Shown here piece by piece: positions 42,123-53,632 of a stretch of DNA of 64,000 bases (position 1 is the first letter of the stretch; the number at the start of each line of letters is the position of its first letter). Source of the DNA: Melieria omissa (lineage: Eukaryota; Arthropoda; Insecta; Diptera; Ulidiidae). Under the pieces are notes generated by a model. The model was not told where the DNA came from. It saw nothing but the letters and a program-made list of their open reading frames with translations, and did no database searches. The position numbers were made by a program, and so were the translations under genes. The DNA lies in NCBI GenBank assembly GCA_963971225.1, contig OZ020269.1, positions 6,200,001-6,264,000 on the forward strand. Reading direction: 5' to 3'.

Positions 42123-42649
42123 TACATATGTGTATTATTTTATATTGGCGGTTTGATAAAGGAAACCACCGAACTTCCGGACACTGAACAACGCTTCTGA
42201 ACTGGCCGAGACGCTCAACTCTTTTTCATCTCATAAAAGCTCACTAAAATTGCTCAAAACCACTGGAAAACTTTGAAGACAGCAAAAAGCCGGTTTGGGT
42301 TTTCTGTTCACTAATCACTAATTAATTAATGTACGAATTTGCATGTGAATAAGGGAATCAAAATGAAGAGATTATTGGTAAATCCAAGATTATGCCGTTC
42401 ATATGTAGTGTCAAATATCTTCTAATTACTCAATTAAAAAGATATTGAAATTGCGTAGTGCCAGCGCCAATCCAACGAAATGTGTGCTGTTATTTTTTTT
42501 CTGAAGCAAAGACTTAAATATAGAAGAACAATATTTTGCCTCATCAATTGCGTGATTATTTGTGGTAAGCGATCAGTGTTAACACAGCCAGACAATTCTG
42601 TGGTCAAAAGCAATAATAAGTCCATAAGTACTATTTGGAGTAGCGCGCT
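42123..42649. other. No gene recognised
   Basis: Spacer between two elements; only short, uninformative frames. Confidence 0.45.
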
Positions 42650-43385
42650 TTAAGGGGGTCGTCTAGTGTGACGGGTCAAAAAAATGTTTTTTTTTGTTTT
42701 TTCATAAATCACTTCTAAAACATGTTTAGAAGACGTGTATAAATGGATTTTTGTAAATTCGAAGCCGTTATCAAGTTGCACTTGTAAACCTGAGTAGGTA
42801 TGCGGATCGCATACCAATGTACACCAACTTAAAAACGCGTTTTTCTCAAAACACGTTTTTTCAAAACTGCTGCCACGATATCTCAAAAACTATTTCACTA
42901 TTAATGCTCAACTTTTTACACCATCTTGAGTACATGTCCAACTACAAATTAAGCTAAAAGAATTAAGATTGCTTCGTTACTTTTTTTTTTTCTTCAATTA
43001 TATGCACGTGAAAAATTGTGGAAAAACTCATTTTTTTTATGTTTAGGCAAAAAAATACTTTTTTTTGGAATTCGAACTTTCTTTTAGCTCAATTTGCAGT
43101 TTGAAGTCTCAGGAATGAAATGGCGTTTGGTTTTTTGATTTCAGATAATTACAACGCCCGAAATCATGGCAGCAGTGGAGCAACTTTTTTTTTTTACGTC
43201 TTCCTGTTGAGTGGTGTAACTCCGATACTAATCAATAGATTGGGTTCAAATAATTATAAAACTTTGTCGAAATGTACTCAAAGAAGAAATAAAATTCAAA
43301 AGTTATTTTACTTGAACGGTTTTTTTAATAATGACTGTCAAAAAAGGCATAAAAATACGGCCTTCACACTAGACGACCCCCTTAA
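42650..43385. mobile_element. TTAA-flanked TIR element, 736 bp
   Basis: Both ends carry TTAA (42650-42653 and 43382-43385) followed inward by the inverted repeat GGGGGTCGTCTAGTGTGA. TTAA duplications are the mark of piggyBac-type transposases, but the inward GGGG is unlike the usual CCC start, so the superfamily is uncertain. The inside is T-rich and noncoding. A related layout with a different repeat is at 49146-49840. Confidence 0.8.
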
Positions 43386-43446
43386 AGAAACATGCTAACA
43401 CCCTTAACTCAATGCTGACTTAAGTCGACTTTAGCGTTTATCATGT

Positions 43447-43689
43447 TTGACCACAGAATTTTTCAACTTGTGTTCACCATCCGGAGCAATTGTTGGCAAT
43501 TATTGTCAGTTGCTGCGATACACGCTACACACACTACACTCGACAACACCGAAACCCCATCGACTACACCTGGACGAATATTCGGAAATCTTGAAAACAA
43601 TTCTGGTTTTATTTTACAAGGATTCGGCTTGTGGAATCCAACTGTGCTGGTTGACTGTGGACGGTAATTTTAAAGAAGCCATTTCATGA
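43447..43689 (+). pseudogene. Orphan exon-like segment, unrecognised
   Basis: An open frame of 80 codons. The part from about 43459 to 43664 looks like an internal exon: an acceptor-like CCACAG before it, a donor-like GTAATT after it, and a balanced protein composition with amphipathic helix patterns and several Cys. I see no partner exon on either side. It could be a captured or duplicated exon of a gene elsewhere, or chance. Confidence 0.25.
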
Positions 43690-44123
43690 TCAAATATTCA
43701 AGAAAACTTTAGTATATAGTTGATACTTTCAGTGAATTCCAAAAACGGTTGTTTTCAATATTTTCATAAAAATATAAAAAGTTTACATATTTATTACTAC
43801 AACCCCACATTTTTAATCAGACATTATGTTAAAATATATGCAACTCGTCAACACTTCAATTCAATTCAATTTCATACAAATTGCCCCCTGATCAGCAGAT
43901 TGCATTGCACTTGAGATGAAAGACCCCATTGATATGCTTTGACCTTTTGTGTTTACCTTTTGTGTTTACCTGTCACCTGCTACTCGTTCGTCACCTTTGC
44001 CGCATCGACCAATATGTTTGATGTTCCATGTTCTCAACTCGTTATGCAGTTCCAAAAATAACCAAAATTTTATATCGCAATAAATGTGAGATTGCAGCTG
44101 TTCGCGAACGATATCGATTTCCC

Positions 44124-44130
44124 TATAAAT
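44124..44130 (+). promoter_or_regulatory. TATA box of CAP gene A
   Basis: TATAAAT, 85-91 bases before the start codon of CAP gene A; transcription would begin about 30 bases downstream, near TTATTCGTTTC. Confidence 0.6.
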
Positions 44131-44214
44131 AATGCGCCGTTCCCCAAGTTGCATTTATTCGTTTCGGAAATCTCACTTTCGCTTTTGCGACCAGCAACTT
44201 CCACGCACCTCAAA

Positions 44215-45165
44215 ATGAATTTGAAAATTTGTCTTGCATTTTATGTGAGTTGCGGTGCTTGGATCGGCACAATGGCTACGCTGACTGAGAGCGACCTCGA
44301 TTGGTGCGATCCTGCGCTGTGTCCGAACGGCAAACGAAACATTGCCTGCGAGCACGATGGAGTAAGTGCTGCTTTTTAGCAACAACTATGCATTCATTAA
44401 CTCAAACAACAAATGAATTAATTTCTTGTCCGCAACCTGCAGCTATTCCAGCAAAACTGCCCCGACGATGTTGTCTTGATGGACCTAAAACCTTATCGCA
44501 GCAGCATTCTGCACGAGCACAACAAGCGTCGCAACTTCGTGGCACTGGGCAAGCTGCCCGGTTACTACCCCGCCGCCCGCATGGCTACCATGGCCTGGGA
44601 CGATGAGCTCGCCTATCTGGCCACACTCAACTTGAAAATGTGCTTCGTGGAGCATGACGACTGCAACAATTCGCACCGCTACCCGAACGTGGGACAGAAC
44701 TTGTCGGGCATCGCCATACGGCGCGACATTGTGGTGAATGCCACCGATGTGCTGCACCAGTCGATGGGCCTGTGGTTCGGCGAGTATCCGCTGATAGACA
44801 GCAGCTACATCAGCAAATTCCGCGTTGCATGGCATTTGTAAGTTCGGACTAAATTCCAAGCACTATGTGATACTAACTGGACACAACTTCCTGTGGTCAC
44901 TATTAATTTTAGCGAAAAATATGGCCATTTTGCGGCAATGGTGCTCGACAGGAACACACACGTGGGCTGTGCCATGGTGCGCTACACCAATCCGGATCAT
45001 CCACTCTTTTACATATACAACACGGCTTGCAACTACGCCAGCAATTATTCAATTGGAGTGCCCGTGTACCGGACCGGCACTCCGGCTTCGGAATGCGAAA
45101 CGGGGGCCAATCCACTTTATCCGGCTCTGTGTTCCACCCAAGAGAAATTCAATCCGAATTATTAA
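44215..45165 (+). CDS. CAP gene A, secreted antigen-5-related protein
   Basis: Exons 44215-44361, 44443-44837 and 44913-45165 join in phase to 264 residues. An N-terminal signal peptide (about 1-20) is followed by the short Cys-rich segment WCDPALCPNG typical of insect antigen-5-related (Ag5r/scpr) proteins, then the CAP domain: HEHNKRRN, AWDDELAYLA, EHDDC, VGQNL, GLWFGEY, GHFAAMV, HVGCAMVRY and CNYASNY. It is a member of the SCP/CAP superfamily; insect members are secreted, often expressed in gut, salivary gland or male reproductive tract, with mostly unknown roles. Exon 2 is almost identical to that of gene B, whereas exons 1 and 3 differ. AATAAA at 45176-45181 follows directly. Family assignment is firm, individual function unknown. 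Confidence 0.93.
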
Positions 45166-45175
45166 TTATTTGGAA

Positions 45176-45181
45176 AATAAA
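45176..45181 (+). terminator. Poly(A) signal of CAP gene A
   Basis: AATAAA 11 bases after the stop codon. Confidence 0.65.
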
Positions 45182-45886
45182 ATTATCGTTTGTTAAATAT
45201 TTACTTATGCACGAATTTTTATGATCGCGTTAAGAATTATAAGTAGGTAAGAAATTATAAGATGAAAATACTGTTTGAACAAACGAGTTGATACAGTATA
45301 TATAAATATTATGGGCTAAGAGAAACCCAGCTTGCCACATTGAGCTGGTAATCTCGATTTCTGTTCTTGAACAGAAGGACATGTAGACGGGTGGTATACT
45401 CGTATTTATTGGACCACTTTAAATTTGGTTTTGATGTTATCTCCAGCCATCAACTCGTCAGAAAACAGTTTGTTTTTTCTTTTAATTGAATACATATTAA
45501 TGATATCCAGTAGGACGTATGTTAGAAGCAGGTTAGTATGTCAGAGGACCTGCGCAAATCTTTACTAATCGAGGTGAGACGCAAGAAAGTCTAACATTTG
45601 TTGAATTTCAGTTGAATCTCAGTTCAATTTCAAATAAATGAAGCAACCTCTGGATGAGCCTAAATGAAATCGTTTTGCTTCCGATGGAGTTTAGAGTTAA
45701 ACCAGGTGATATAAATATTGGAAAAAAGCATAGAAACACTTAAATGAGAATCATTTGAGAGACATTGAATTGATATGTGAAAATGAAGGCAATTGGATTT
45801 GATATAAAACTCCCAATTTGTATAACAGCAATAACTCTCAGTGGCGCCCCAAAGTGCGTTGCATGCTGAATTCAATTATAAATATG
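45182..45886. other. No gene recognised
   Basis: AT-rich spacer between CAP gene A and the second copy of the TIR element. Confidence 0.5.
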
Positions 45887-46837
45887 TAAGGGAGAGGGCT
45901 GGGGTGTGAACCGGGTTTTGTTTTTTGGCTCTAACTTTTCACAGAATAAAGATATCGAAAAAACGAAGATACCGTTGGAAAGGTAAATATAAAGCGCAAA
46001 TTTGTTATGAAGACAGATTACCGTTTTGATTAACATTTAACTCTCTACGTCCAATTTTCTAAGGACGTGATTTTTCGCTTTTCCAAAAAAGTGGCTGGGT
46101 TGTGAACCATCTGGCAAATCGCAATTAAAGTCAGAAAATACGAAGAAAACACCCATAATTTTGATATAAGTTGAAAATTTTTTTAATCAGGATGGCTCAA
46201 GAGGTGAAAAAAGGTTATAATGACGCCACTTAGGCCAAAAAATCGCAATGAATTCAAGTGCTCAATATTTGTTTTTTTTTCATCCTAATCGGTGTCGCAA
46301 TGTTTGCTGAAATACGAACGCGTTCTCGCATTGGTCCACTTCAAGTGAACTCACCGAAATCGAGTGACATTACATAAAATTACTTTATTTTAATAAATCC
46401 GGCGAAATTTGACCGTCCTAGTGCAAATGTAATACGAAAACCAGGTGGTTCATAACCCAGCCACCTCAGTGGTTCACAGCCCAACCACGATGCCATTTTG
46501 GAAACTTTTAAAATAACGACACTTCCTATCATATTTCAACATAAACAAATATTGGATCGTAAAATAGAATCAATACCCTAATTAAATATGTGTTACACTT
46601 ACGTTTTTGGAATAAATTGAGTCACTTGGATAGCACTTTACAAAAAGCAAAAAAGTTTTCGCAGTCGACTTTCAAACACGATGTCTGTATCTGCCACAAG
46701 CAATGCGTGTTTACACTTCGGTGTAACCACAAAAGCAGAATCATATCAAAAGACAAACTTGACAGTTGAAAGATTGGCGATATGTCAATTAAGGAAAGAA
46801 AAAACAGTAATGGTTCACAACCCAGCCCTCTCCCTTA
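45887..46837 (-). mobile_element. TIR element with repeated GGCTGGGTTGTGAACC motif, copy 2
   Basis: About 951 bp, the reverse-complement relative of 40521-41499, with the same TAAGGGAGAGGGCTGGG ends. Five motif copies are visible (about 45897, 46091, 46446 reversed, 46473 reversed, 46812 reversed); the doubled motif at one end of copy 1 is single here. It differs from copy 1 by many substitutions and small indels, so neither is a very recent insertion. No coding capacity. Confidence 0.85.
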
Positions 46838-47545
46838 CTTTTTTTTTTAAATGCTTACTTTCTTTTAAAGATAATTTCTGTTAAACTGTCATATCAAACG
46901 TTAATTAAACCCGTTTAATGAAATCAATTGCTTTTGCATAATCAAATCTTACATCCTCACGTCTCATAACAACGAAATCAACATTCTACTCAAGCGAAAA
47001 CGACTCATGCCTTATGGCAAATTGCGGCAGCTTTGTTCTCGCAATTACACTGATCGCCTCAAAGTAAAGTGTAAAGTCCTTTGATTAATAACTGCAACCG
47101 TAAATGCTGTAAAGTCGTTTTTGTTGAAATGCTCAATGACTAAGCGTCAACGTTCCAGTTGGCTGTCAACTAACCAGTTGAATCTGACATCGAAGCTTGT
47201 TTATATTTTACGCAGCAACAAAACTGCCGAGCCTGGTCAATAACACTGGCGGATCGGTCCAGCTCGACCGTGTGGGTGAGTTGTCCCGAACGCATTCAAA
47301 TCACTTTTGTCAGCACTGAGTGTGAAAAATTAATGAATGCCAATTCATTTTGATGATTGGCTTCAGAGCGGAAGTTGAAGCGGTGGTGCGTGTTTGTGTG
47401 CACACAACGTGATTATGTCGTAACGGACATTACTTAAATTTTTTATTGCTTTTGGACAAAGCGTTCAAGCACCTCGCGAAATATTGGCGTAAATTAAAAT
47501 GCAAACAGTCGTTAAATATTTTTAGGCGTTTGTATTTGTGGTCGC

Positions 47546-47546
<1 letters not shown>
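46838..47546. other. No gene recognised
   Basis: Spacer between the element and the microsatellite. Nothing exon-like could be supported. Confidence 0.45.

Positions 47547-47598
<52 letters not shown>
47547..47598. repeat. (TAA)n microsatellite
   Basis: About 17 uninterrupted TAA units. Its minus-strand open frame, a run of Tyr, is an artefact of the repeat. Confidence 0.97.
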
Positions 47599-47599
<1 letters not shown>

Positions 47600-47837
47600 C
47601 AGCAACAATAGCACGCAAGTTTTTAAATCACAACACGTAGCCGAGCCCAACTTCTTTGGTAGAAATACCCGAAGTGGATAAATTCGAGCAAAAACACATA
47701 ACACAATAATCAACAGAGCCTAATCCCTTTGGTTATAAACCCGGGATAGGTATATTCCAACGAAGCTGGGAATAAAGTAACTCATAATAATAATAATAAT
47801 GTGTAGACGTCCCAATTGTCTACTGCACAACTCGGAA

Positions 47838-48868
47838 TCACTGAAAGAGTGGATTGAATTGTTCCCTGGTGGAGCACAAGGCCTGGTAGTCGGGATTGGA
47901 TCCTGTCTGGCATTCGGACGCCGGTTCGCCGGCGCGATACACCGGCTCTTCGAGCGTATAGCGGCTCGCGTAGTTGCAGGCCGTGTTATAGATGTAGAGG
48001 AAGGCGTACTCAGGACTCGTGTAGCGTGTCATGGCGCAGCCCACATGCGTGTTGCGGTCAACCATCATTTCCGCAAAGTGGCCATATTTCTCGCTGCAAT
48101 GGAACAGAGAACAGTTGGTTCAGTTGGTTTCTGTGTCGCGCGTCGTTCAAACTTACAAATGCCATGCAACTCGAAACTTGCTGATGTAGCTGCTGTCTAT
48201 CAGCGGATACTCGCCGAACCACAGGCCCATCGACTGGTGCAGCACGTCGGTGGCATTCACCACAATGTCGCGCCGTATGGCGATGCCCGACAAGTTCTGT
48301 CCCACGTTCGGGTAGCGGTGCGAATTGTTGCAGTCGTCATGCTCCACGAAGCACATTTTCAAGTTGAGTGTGGCCAGATAGGCGAGCTCCTCGTCCCAGG
48401 CCATGGTAGCCATGCGGGCGGCGGGGTAGTAACCGGGCAGCTTGCCCAGTGCCACGAAGTTGCGACGCTTGTTGTGCTCGTGCAGAATGCTGCTGCGATA
48501 AGGTTTTAGGTCCATCAAGACGGCATCGTCGGGACAGCTCTTCACGAATTGCTGTATGAAGTGGATGATGAGGCAGCGAGGAAAACATATTATTGATTTA
48601 ATTTTTAGATTAAGTTAGATGATTAAATTTTGGTACAAGTCAAAATCAAAATTTTTACGAATTTAATTTTTGGGTGGTTTAAATGCATTTTGTTGTTGAA
48701 TGGGAAACTCACGCCATCGTGGTCGCAGGCAATGTGATGTTTGCCGTTCGGGCACAGTTGTGGATCACACCAGGAGTGTTGGCTGTTGGCAGCAGCGCCG
48801 GACGCTGTGGTCCAGGCACAGATGCTGATGAGATAACAACATGAAAATGAATAAATATTGAGATGCAT
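47838..48868 (-). CDS. CAP gene B, secreted antigen-5-related protein
   Basis: Exons 48868-48713, 48551-48157 and 48093-47838 join in phase to 268 residues. Signal peptide at about 1-25, then WCDPQLCPNG, then the CAP domain with the same motifs as gene A (HNKRRN, HDDC, GQNL, GLWFGEY, HVGCAM). Exon 2 is 395 bases in both genes and differs at only about five positions after the first 35 bases, while exon 3 (for example ETPVYRAGEP-type region, residues near the C-terminus) and exon 1 are clearly diverged. A TATA box lies 59-66 bases upstream. It points towards gene A, with a TIR element and a microsatellite between. No close AATAAA follows the stop. Confidence 0.93.
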
Positions 48869-48926
48869 TGTTGAACTTTGAACGAAAAACGAACGACAAT
48901 TGAGTGTGTTTTCGTTATCAGATTGG

Positions 48927-48934
48927 CTTTTATA
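48927..48934 (-). promoter_or_regulatory. TATA box of CAP gene B
   Basis: TATAAAAG on the minus strand, 59-66 bases upstream of the start codon, leaving a leader of about 30 bases. Confidence 0.65.
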
Positions 48935-49145
48935 CATACGAGAATTCATATAGCCCTCGCGTCTTGTTTCAGTGCATTTAGATTTCGGTTATATTTGGAG
49001 CCACATTACAAATTCATAACACGAAAGTGCCACCGAATTACCGAAGCGTACAACAATTCAGTTCGTGCAAATAATGCAGAAAAAAATTGAATAAATGAGG
49101 GTTTATTCCTCTCGCATGTAAGGCAATGCTTGCAAGGAATGAGAG

Positions 49146-49840
49146 TTAAGGGGTCAATACGTGTAAACGGTATATTTTTGGAATCGCGCATACGCCGGAA
49201 AAAATTAATGCAATGTACAAATTTTTTTTTTCATTCTTTTATTAAAAGGTAGCAGTGCAAGAAAACAAATTTTTTTTTGCGTGCTCAAAATGGCGGCGGT
49301 GGTGAGGGCACAACGTTGGGCCCAAATTCTAGTAGAAGTTGTGCCGGCGCCTCAAAAATCATCTGAAAAAATATTGCTATTAGTTATTATGAGATGTACC
49401 TTCTAAACGATCTAACAAAAAAAAAATATTTTCTCGAAAATACAAAAATACGCTTCAACCGAAAAAATTACCTGTTTTTTTCTTAATTTCCCAAAAATGG
49501 CGCCGCGGATTTCGCCCAAACCAATGAAATTTTTAGTTAGTTTAGAAGTTTTATGTTTCAAAAAGTTGCTGCCCAAATTTTAGATCAGTGGGACTAAAAC
49601 TTGCCCAGATATTCTACTTCCATTATCAAAAACCAGTGTTTCGAAATAATTCGGTTTAAACTTTGCGTTACCGATATCATGCGGAACGAATTGACCATCA
49701 ATAAAGCGCTGTTGCAGGGAAACGTGTCATCAGAATTAAAAACCACTTGAGGGGGATATTCTTAAGACCCCCTGGAGTCTATTTCAGAAAAAAAAATTTT
49801 TTTGAAAATTTTGTAAATTTACACGTATTGACCCCCTTAA
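49146..49840. mobile_element. TTAA-flanked TIR element, 695 bp
   Basis: TTAA at both ends (49146-49149 and 49837-49840), followed inward by inverted repeats GGGGTCAATACGTGTAAA (left) and GGGGGTCAATACGTGTAAA (right, reversed). Noncoding inside. The same architecture as 42650-43385 but with a different repeat, suggesting two families mobilised by related enzymes. Confidence 0.8.
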
Positions 49841-50203
49841 CCGGTGTTGGGCTGGAACAATCAAATCGCGGAAATTGAAATGCAATACAATTAAAAATTT
49901 CGTGGTTTCCACAATTTATCATTAAATAGTCTGAATTGAAATTAGCCTCGAATCTCACACATTTTAAGAAATGTATCATGGCACTGTGAGTTAGATGGTT
50001 GTGGGTTGGAATCCCGACTGCACCAACCCTATGAAAACCAAAGCGGTTTTATTCGGTGGTTAAGAATCAACTTAGAAGGGTGGATGCATTCGACAAGCTT
50101 GATGGTAGTCACTCATTAGTGCTTAGTGCATTAGTGCTAGGGCGGGTCAATAAGTCCGTGTCTTTTTGAATTTCCCGCCTCTTAATTGAAATGGCAACAC
50201 TGC

Positions 50204-51257
50204 AAAAATTTTTTTTTTTCATATAATAATGGGGTAATGACGGCCATCACCATTTTTGGTACTTAAAGTTGACGTAGGTCTAAACCGTTTACTGTAACAG
50301 AAAGCTTGTTCCGTAAGCTTGTTTTTAAGAAGAAGCTGAAGTGTGTGGATTTATTATAACTTGTAGTTCCAGACCAGTGCCGATACGTAACTACCCGAAA
50401 GTTTTATAAGGTGTTCAAAATATCGATTATTTCGTCAACACTTTCAGCTACACAATCAAGGTAAATATGTTAAAATGTTGCTACTAATATTAGCTTTGTA
50501 AATCAAGTAAAATATGTCATGTGTCTTGCATAGTTTATTTGTACTGCATGCTTGCGCAAAATGAAGTCAGTGGGGGAATGACGGCCACTAGAGGTGGGGT
50601 AACGACGGCCATGTCATTAAGAAGTATGTTTGGAATTCGCATGATGATATTTGTTCATCATTGAGGCCTTTTATGCCATTTAAAGAGATCCACTGCTTGT
50701 CCAGTCGTTCTAGACGGTATAGCTATTCTGCACTATACATTCTCACAAGTCCCGACGATGAGGATGAAAATTAATATCGTTGTATTGTAAGTTTGAGGCA
50801 TTTTTTCAATATGTTTCAATTTCGTTTCTCTTCCGCTTTTTGTGAGCTATCAATAAAGTTACAATTACAAAAATGTCAAATTTCCATTTGTTTTTCTTTA
50901 CGGAGCCTTTATTAAGCATTCACAGCGATTAGTGTTGATATTTGTGCGATTTCTGGTCGGTTTTTTTGAGTGGCCGTCATTACCCCACCATTTTTCTAAA
51001 TGACAAAAACCAACTTTTTTATAGATTCTAATTTTTTATAGTTAAAATCAGAATTTTTGAAATCTGCCGATACACTTTATTAGCATATGTGTTCGAGTTG
51101 TGCTCTTAACTCTGATTTGATCAAAAATATCAATTTTTGGATATGTTTTGATGCTAAATGAAAACTATGCCGTCATTACCCCACTTTCCCCTAATATAAT
51201 ATTATTTTGTAAAAATATTTTAACACATATTATTATATGAAAAAAAAAAAAATTTTT
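50204..51257. mobile_element. Element nested inside the mariner relic
   Basis: An inverted repeat of about 27 bases, AAAAATTTTTTTTTTTTC followed by ATATAATAAT at the left (50204-50230) and its reverse at 51229-51257, brackets about 1.05 kb. Just inside, GGGGTAATGACGGCC (50231) is mirrored by GGCCGTCATTACCCCA (about 50972) and by CCGTCATTACCCCACTTT (about 51170), and direct variants occur near 50575 and 50596. Noncoding; superfamily unknown. Confidence 0.65.
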
Positions 51258-51735
51258 ATTACAATTGTTAACCATTAAGGAAAATCTTTAACATTAAAAT
51301 AGTTCATAAAAATATTTTAATATTAAAGATTTTTTTGTAAAAAGGGAGGTGTAGCGATGAGACTTCACCTGCATGACTGACTACTTGGCGTAATACAATA
51401 TAGCGATCCATGGCCACAGGCGTGCAAGCGAAGTCTCAGCAACTGACTCCGCGCGCTAAACGTGTATACCGCAGCATCAGCATTTTCGCACGCTAGCCGG
51501 TCTGCATGTTTGGCGCACAGCTTAAGCTGAGGAATGATTTTGATTTTTGAATTTGGAATGAAAAATAAAGTCAGTCTGTCTTCGGACGCTGAAAGTGAAA
51601 CGCGTTAGTTTTTTAATCCTACACCCGTCAACAGTCATCTGTCAGTTAACTCTTGTCAAAAATTGAACAAGCTGCGACATTTAGTTTGTTTTTGACAGCC
51701 GTTAATATCAGACTACCGCGTTGACTGAGAAGAAA

Positions 51736-51991
51736 ATGGAAAAAAGTGAATTTCGTGTGCTCATGTGCAGTTTCCATGGCAAAAATCCATGAATTGGGCT
51801 ACGAATTGCTCCCTCATCCCGCCTATTCACCCGATCTAGCCCCAAGTGACTATTTCTTGTTCCCAAACTTGAAGAAATGGCTCGGCGGAAAGAGATTTGC
51901 CTCCAATGACGAAGTCATATCAAAAACAAATGCCTATTTTGAAGACCTCGACAAATCATATTTTTCGGAAGGGATAAAAAAACTGGAGTAA
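51736..51991 (+). pseudogene. Mariner transposase remnant, internally deleted
   Basis: The start MEKSEFRVL is a mariner transposase N-terminus. It runs only about 15 codons before joining, in another frame, the C-terminal part with the family signature HPAYSPDLAPSDYFLFPNLK (third catalytic Asp region) up to the end near 51991. Most of the catalytic domain is missing, so it is not functional. Confidence 0.9.
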
Positions 51992-52101
51992 CGTTGGGCT
52001 AAGTGTATAGATCTCAAAGGAGACTAAGTTGAAAAATAAAATAACTTTTTATCTAAAAACCTGTGTTTCATTCAAAAAGTCACGGACTTATTGACCCGCC
52101 C

Positions 52102-53632
52102 TCGTACATACCAAAATGGTTGTCTACTGTCCTGGTTCCTAAGCTGCTGCCAGTTCTAAGCCAACTGAACACTTACTTTATGTTAATAAAACCACATATC
52201 GACTTAAAAATAGGCAAATATTTTTATTATCTACAAATTTTTTATTTGGCCGAACCGCAGCAACTCATTTGTCGCCGACACCGATGCCGATAATCGGCCT
52301 AACAACAATACGTTTTTTAGTGATTCAGAGATTAAAGTTACCAAAGGCACGTGCGCACACGTTAACTTTTCTTTAATTCATTCGACTGAATTAGAATATT
52401 TTTTTGGAATCCCCCGATTAATATGCAAACTACAAACTTATTAAGCGTTTAGTGCCGCTTTCGAATATTTCCACCAGCAACGCCGTTTCGCCAAGCAGTC
52501 TGCCTGAAGACATCAATATGAATAATTGGATTAATTGGTGTTATGACAATCATTCATCAGACAACCAGAAGTGAAGCTTTAGAGCAGCGAAGAAGCGATT
52601 GAGTTCAGTGACTTTCCACTTTCGCATCTCCATGTCGCGCGACACGCCGTGACATTGACCCAGTCCATCTAATTAAAATCCAGAGAACAAATAATGGAAA
52701 TGCCATTAAATACCGGTTCTTCGAATGCGAACTCACCAACATCTAAATTAGCAACAACGCAGCTGATTATGAATATGGATGAGTAGTTATGAACACTTTA
52801 TTGGGCCGTTTTGTCAAGGTGTAGTTTGTAGCTGTGTACCTACAAAATGCTCAGATTTGAGCCTGTATTCGCTCTATAATACTGCTATGCATAAATTTGC
52901 TAAATATTCTCTGACAATACGCAAAAACAATGAATGGCAGTAAATTTTCTTCGCGTCAATTAAGCCGGCAGAGGATGTATAACTTTATGGACCGATGAAT
53001 ATGATTACCATTTAGTTGAAATATTTGTATAATTTCCAAAAACAAGATATGACACATTTAAAAACAAGACGGCTTTTAATGTAAATAGTAATTATAAATA
53101 TGTGTTTTAAAGAGATGAATTTAAGAGATCGGAAATTAAGATATCAGCTAATGTTCGAGCATTCGTTTTCAGTAAAACTTATTTGTATTGTTTTGTGATA
53201 TATGTGTTTGTATCAAAATATCACATTGTATGTGTCTTAGCGGTCTCTAACACGGCTGTCTGTGACTTATTGTGAAGTGTCAAAAGTTAAGAAATAGCTT
53301 CCCCACTATGCGAATTCCCCAATATTGCTGAATACCCCCGGTAATTTAATATTTGCTCAAATGTATTATCATAAAACTACAATTCATGAATGTGGTAAAC
53401 CCAAAATATTCCAGTAGTATTAAATATGGATGAATTGAATTAAGTAAATTGGAATATTTCGCAGTTATGTCGCAATAATTACGAATAACAACTCTTGTTG
53501 GTACAGCATAAGAAATACTCAAAAAAAACGTTTACAATTTTGATCATTAACTACTAAATACTCTTTTCCGGTGTTTATAAACGCACCAAAGACATTCCAT
53601 GAAGTTGTGTGTGGACTCTTATATATATAGAG
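52102..53632. other. No gene recognised
   Basis: AT-rich intergenic sequence after the mariner relic; no supported exon or repeat. Confidence 0.5.

Larger units (their letters stand above)
50140..52101 (+). mobile_element. Mariner relic carrying a nested element
   Basis: Inverted ends start GGGCGGGTCAATAAGTCCGTG and match at 30 of 31 bases (50140-50170 and 52071-52101). At 1962 bp it is longer than the usual 1.3 kb of mariner, because it holds another element at 50204-51257, and its transposase is internally deleted. A TA precedes the left end; the right flank TC does not repeat it, so the duplication has decayed or the end is shifted by a few bases. Confidence 0.88.

Noticed and set aside
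47430..47618. Minus-strand frame with a poly-Tyr or poly-Ile run
   Set aside because: Produced by the (TAA)n microsatellite read in different frames.
49979..50030. tRNA-like A-box and B-box words (TGGCACTGTGAGTTAGATGG and GGGTTGGAATCCC)
   Set aside because: The boxes are too close together for a tRNA, no cloverleaf folds and no SINE body is clear. It could be a decayed tRNA-derived SINE, but I cannot support it.
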